DNA from: Micropterus salmoides
Lineage: Eukaryota > Chordata > Actinopteri > Centrarchiformes > Centrarchidae
Reading direction: 5' to 3'
NCBI RefSeq assembly: GCF_014851395.1
Contig: NW_024040152.1
Span: 22,326,144-22,390,143, forward strand
Length of the DNA stretch: 64,000 nucleotides
How positions within the stretch are numbered: the stretch's first letter is position 1; every line of letters starts with the position of its first letter. The translations under genes and the position numbers were made by a program. The notes beneath the pieces are model-generated. The model was not told where the DNA came from, made no database searches, and saw only the letters and a list, made by a program, of their open reading frames with translations. Below are positions 61,639-64,000 of the stretch, piece by piece.

Positions 61639-61676
<38 letters not shown>
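61639..61676. repeat. (CA)n microsatellite
   Basis: About 19 CA units. Confidence 0.97.
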
Positions 61677-61678
<2 letters not shown>

Positions 61679-61915
61679 GCTAAGTGAATTAACAAACACA
61701 AACATGATGCCCACTGGTGGGTCATGAATATATTAGCATAAATACTGACGAGACATATTATTATTTATCAAATTAGTGCCTGCACAATCACTCTGGCAAG
61801 CACATGCACACAGCACGTAAAGAAATTAGGTCAACAGCCTTGAATTAGAAAGAGTTAAACCTTATTATGTTTGATTAATAACACAGCTGTAGTACTTTGT
61901 GTGTGTCTATGTGAG

Positions 61916-61957
61916 AATATTTGCGGTCATACACTTTTGTGTATGACCACAAATATT
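61916..61957. repeat. Near-perfect 19-bp hairpin
   Basis: Arm AATATTTGCGGTCATACAC, loop TTTT, arm GTGTATGACCACAAATATT. One position in 19 does not pair by Watson-Crick rules. It lies in otherwise unremarkable intron. Confidence 0.9.
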
Positions 61958-62979
61958 TTTGTGTGCGTGTGTCCACTGGCTTGACCTCTTTGACAGCTGA
62001 TATTAACCATTACCACCTCAATGACTTTTTAATAGGAACTCATTACCATATGTACCATATGTATTTGTACGTGTGTGTGTAAGGCCCTTAGTGCCTTGCA
62101 GTTCTTGGGGTCTCTGAAGCATACAGAAATGGGATCAACCCCCTATAGCTTCCTTTGACTCTCCTCCCCCTTTCCCCCTCACACTCTGTGTGTCTCAGCC
62201 TCCCTGTCCTCTAATCCACGCACCCCATCAGCCATTCATCATCCCCTCGGCTTCATCTCATGTGCTTTTAATGACGTACAGTACAAATTTATTATCTTGA
62301 TAGACAGACATTGGGTCAAATCTCGAGACAGTATGGATAATCCCTTTTGATAGATAACCCCTGCTTCATACAATTATGTAATGTGCAGTAACATACTAAA
62401 AGATTACATTTTTTTCAAACATTTCAATTACCGCTGAAAAGATCTGATTAATCACAAGATTGACAGGTGACATTTGTGATAATAAATTCAACTACTAACA
62501 ACTATGAGTGATAAACTATAAACTTTTTCTTTACGTGCTGCCATTTATATTGGGTTTATTTTATATTGTTAGGATTTTATGTCTATACTCTAACTAAGTA
62601 ACTGTTTTCAGAGCAGCAACAAAAGTTTACATCAGCAAAGTCACTATATAAAATCAGTATCTCACTGGAAACAAATGGAACATGTTAAATAAACTATATT
62701 CCTGACATCAAAATACTCAGTCAAGTTTAGAAACAAGAGCCAATGTCCCTATCATTCCTATTCTCTGCTGCTGCTGTAGAGAGGAGCTGGTTTCTGTCAA
62801 CAAGCAGCTGAGTTTGCAAGGAATTGCTAAATATTAAGGTTCGTAGCATCTCATCTCAATAGTCAGTGTTGATAGGCTATTACTTGTGACTTGTAACCAA
62901 TCAGCTAGTACTAAAAAGTATGAAAAGTATGAAACAATCTCGTTATGATATTCAGTCCAGCTCACTACCTGTTTCGTTA

Positions 62980-63477
62980 TCATCAAATACATTTAGCTGT
63001 GCTGGCATTGCTGAGCCTCCAGTGAAAGATACACAGATAGTAAAGAGTTACTGAAAGCAGCAGGCGAGCTAACGCTGTAGCACGTCGGCTAAATGCAGTA
63101 AATGTACCATGATCATGTAATGACCCTGGATTATTTCAACCTGTCTGTCTATAGCTGCTGTCACTCTGCTTTTTTTCCGGGAGGATTGTGCTGATATGCG
63201 GCTCGCTGCACTGAATGAAAGGTACAGATCCGGTGTTGATCTGCCTCTGAGACGGGAATGTTGAAGTAACAGAGCCTGAAAATGTCTGAGAGAAAACCCA
63301 CAGCGTGCGTGCTGGTGTTCTTGCGTTTATTACAGGATTTCTGTATGAAAGTGGTTGTGTTTCGGATTATGACTCGCTCATGAGTTCAAGTGAGCACGCG
63401 TACCAGCACACGCCTGGTAGCAATGTTAAAACCGCACCGCTAGTGGCCGCTGGAAACTCCATAATACCCCTTTAAGT
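62980..63477. repeat. GC-richer stretch, possible transposon end
   Basis: The stretch is richer in G and C than its neighbours and ends in ACCGCTAGTGGCCGCTGGAA and CTCCATAATACCCCTTTAAG, which looks like the tip of a non-autonomous element of the AAAGGGGTA type. I could not find the matching left tip, so this is weak. Confidence 0.3.
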
Positions 63478-64000
63478 GACACAAATGAGAACATTTCTTA
63501 ATGAATGCAGGTAACAAGGCCTATCGATTGTTAACAAAATCACTAATAACATTAGTCTTACTCTTCAAAAAAAGTCCTTCTCTGTAAAGAGTTCTTGCAC
63601 AATCCCACTTATTATCTTCTGTTTGTCATTTGTTATCTATCCTGCTTCCTTATTTTTTTTTATCAGTTTTTTGCTATGTTGCTACAGGTAAATACAGACA
63701 ACTCAGTTACATGAGACTGACTGACTCACACTATTGTAACAGTCCTACACGATTACCTCCTGCTCAGAAAAACCAGTACTAATTATGAAGCGATACTGCT
63801 AAACCCTGGGCTGTATTAGCTGTATAGCTCTTATCATGATAATGAATGTGCAACTTTTGCATATTTGCCTCTGTTACAGGTAGGTGGGAAAATGCCAAGA
63901 AGTGGTATGCTTTGAATCCGACACAGGGAAACCAAAAGTTTGTTTGGATCTGTCATTGTCATTATTTGCATCTGTAATGTTTTTGTTAGTTTCACTATTC

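Larger units (their letters stand above)
36110..64000 (+). other. cdkal1: cdkal1 intron (5' part, at least 27.9 kb)
   Basis: The intron starts with GTGAGT and no later cdkal1 exon was recognised, so it runs off the window. It carries most of the mobile DNA: a hAT-type MITE, a palindromic mariner-type MITE, a 740-bp terminal-repeat element, the hAT/Penelope nest at 48.8-53.3 kb and several weaker repeats. Stretches at 57.2-58.6, 58.9-60.4 and 60.6-63.0 kb hold no gene that I can support. Confidence 0.85.

Noticed and set aside
36110..64000. Search for the next cdkal1 exon
   Set aside because: No stretch encodes the expected tryptophan- and glycine-rich continuation after QSFQ. The exon presumably lies beyond the window.

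Overview
This is intronic vertebrate DNA, most likely from a ray-finned (teleost) fish. The evidence is four short coding exons with vertebrate GT-AG splice sites separated by introns of 5 to more than 27 kb, very dense CA/TG microsatellites, and fish-type DNA transposons together with a Penelope-like retroelement. I cannot name the species. No bacterial operon, CRISPR array or prokaryotic gene is present.

Host gene. The only host gene I can support is cdkal1 (tRNA N6-threonylcarbamoyladenosine-37 methylthiotransferase), read left to right on the plus strand. The window holds four consecutive internal exons (7761-7857, 13084-13132, 18562-18682, 36006-36109). Their phases fit, giving about 123 codons that run from the end of the N-terminal methylthiotransferase domain into the radical-SAM CxxxCxxC cluster. 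The 5' exons lie upstream and the rest of the radical-SAM domain, the TRAM domain and the membrane anchor lie downstream, so nearly all of the window is intron.

Layout. 1-7760: intron with microsatellites and one possible terminal-repeat element. 7858-18561: two introns of about 5 kb, one carrying a dead Tc1-like transposon. 18683-36005: a 17 kb intron with a nested hAT-like block at 20.1-22.5 kb, a non-repetitive AT-rich stretch at 24.0-25.1 kb that looks like regulatory sequence, and a degenerate telomere-like repeat at 26.2-26.4 kb. 36110-64000: part of a very long intron with several non-autonomous DNA transposons, tRNA-derived fragments, candidate regulatory stretches and a transposon-dense core at 48.8-54.2 kb.

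The most interesting object is a young Penelope-like element (49757-53093) inserted into an older hAT-like element (48768-53256). It has a reverse transcriptase and a GIY-YIG endonuclease in frames separated by a frameshift, a 659-bp inverted copy of its own 3' end at its 5' side, 14-bp target-site duplications, and a hammerhead-ribozyme-like core in each arm. This is a known class of element. I found no system in the window that I would call undescribed. The other point worth testing is whether the AT-rich intronic stretches are the conserved enhancers known for the CDKAL1-SOX4 locus.
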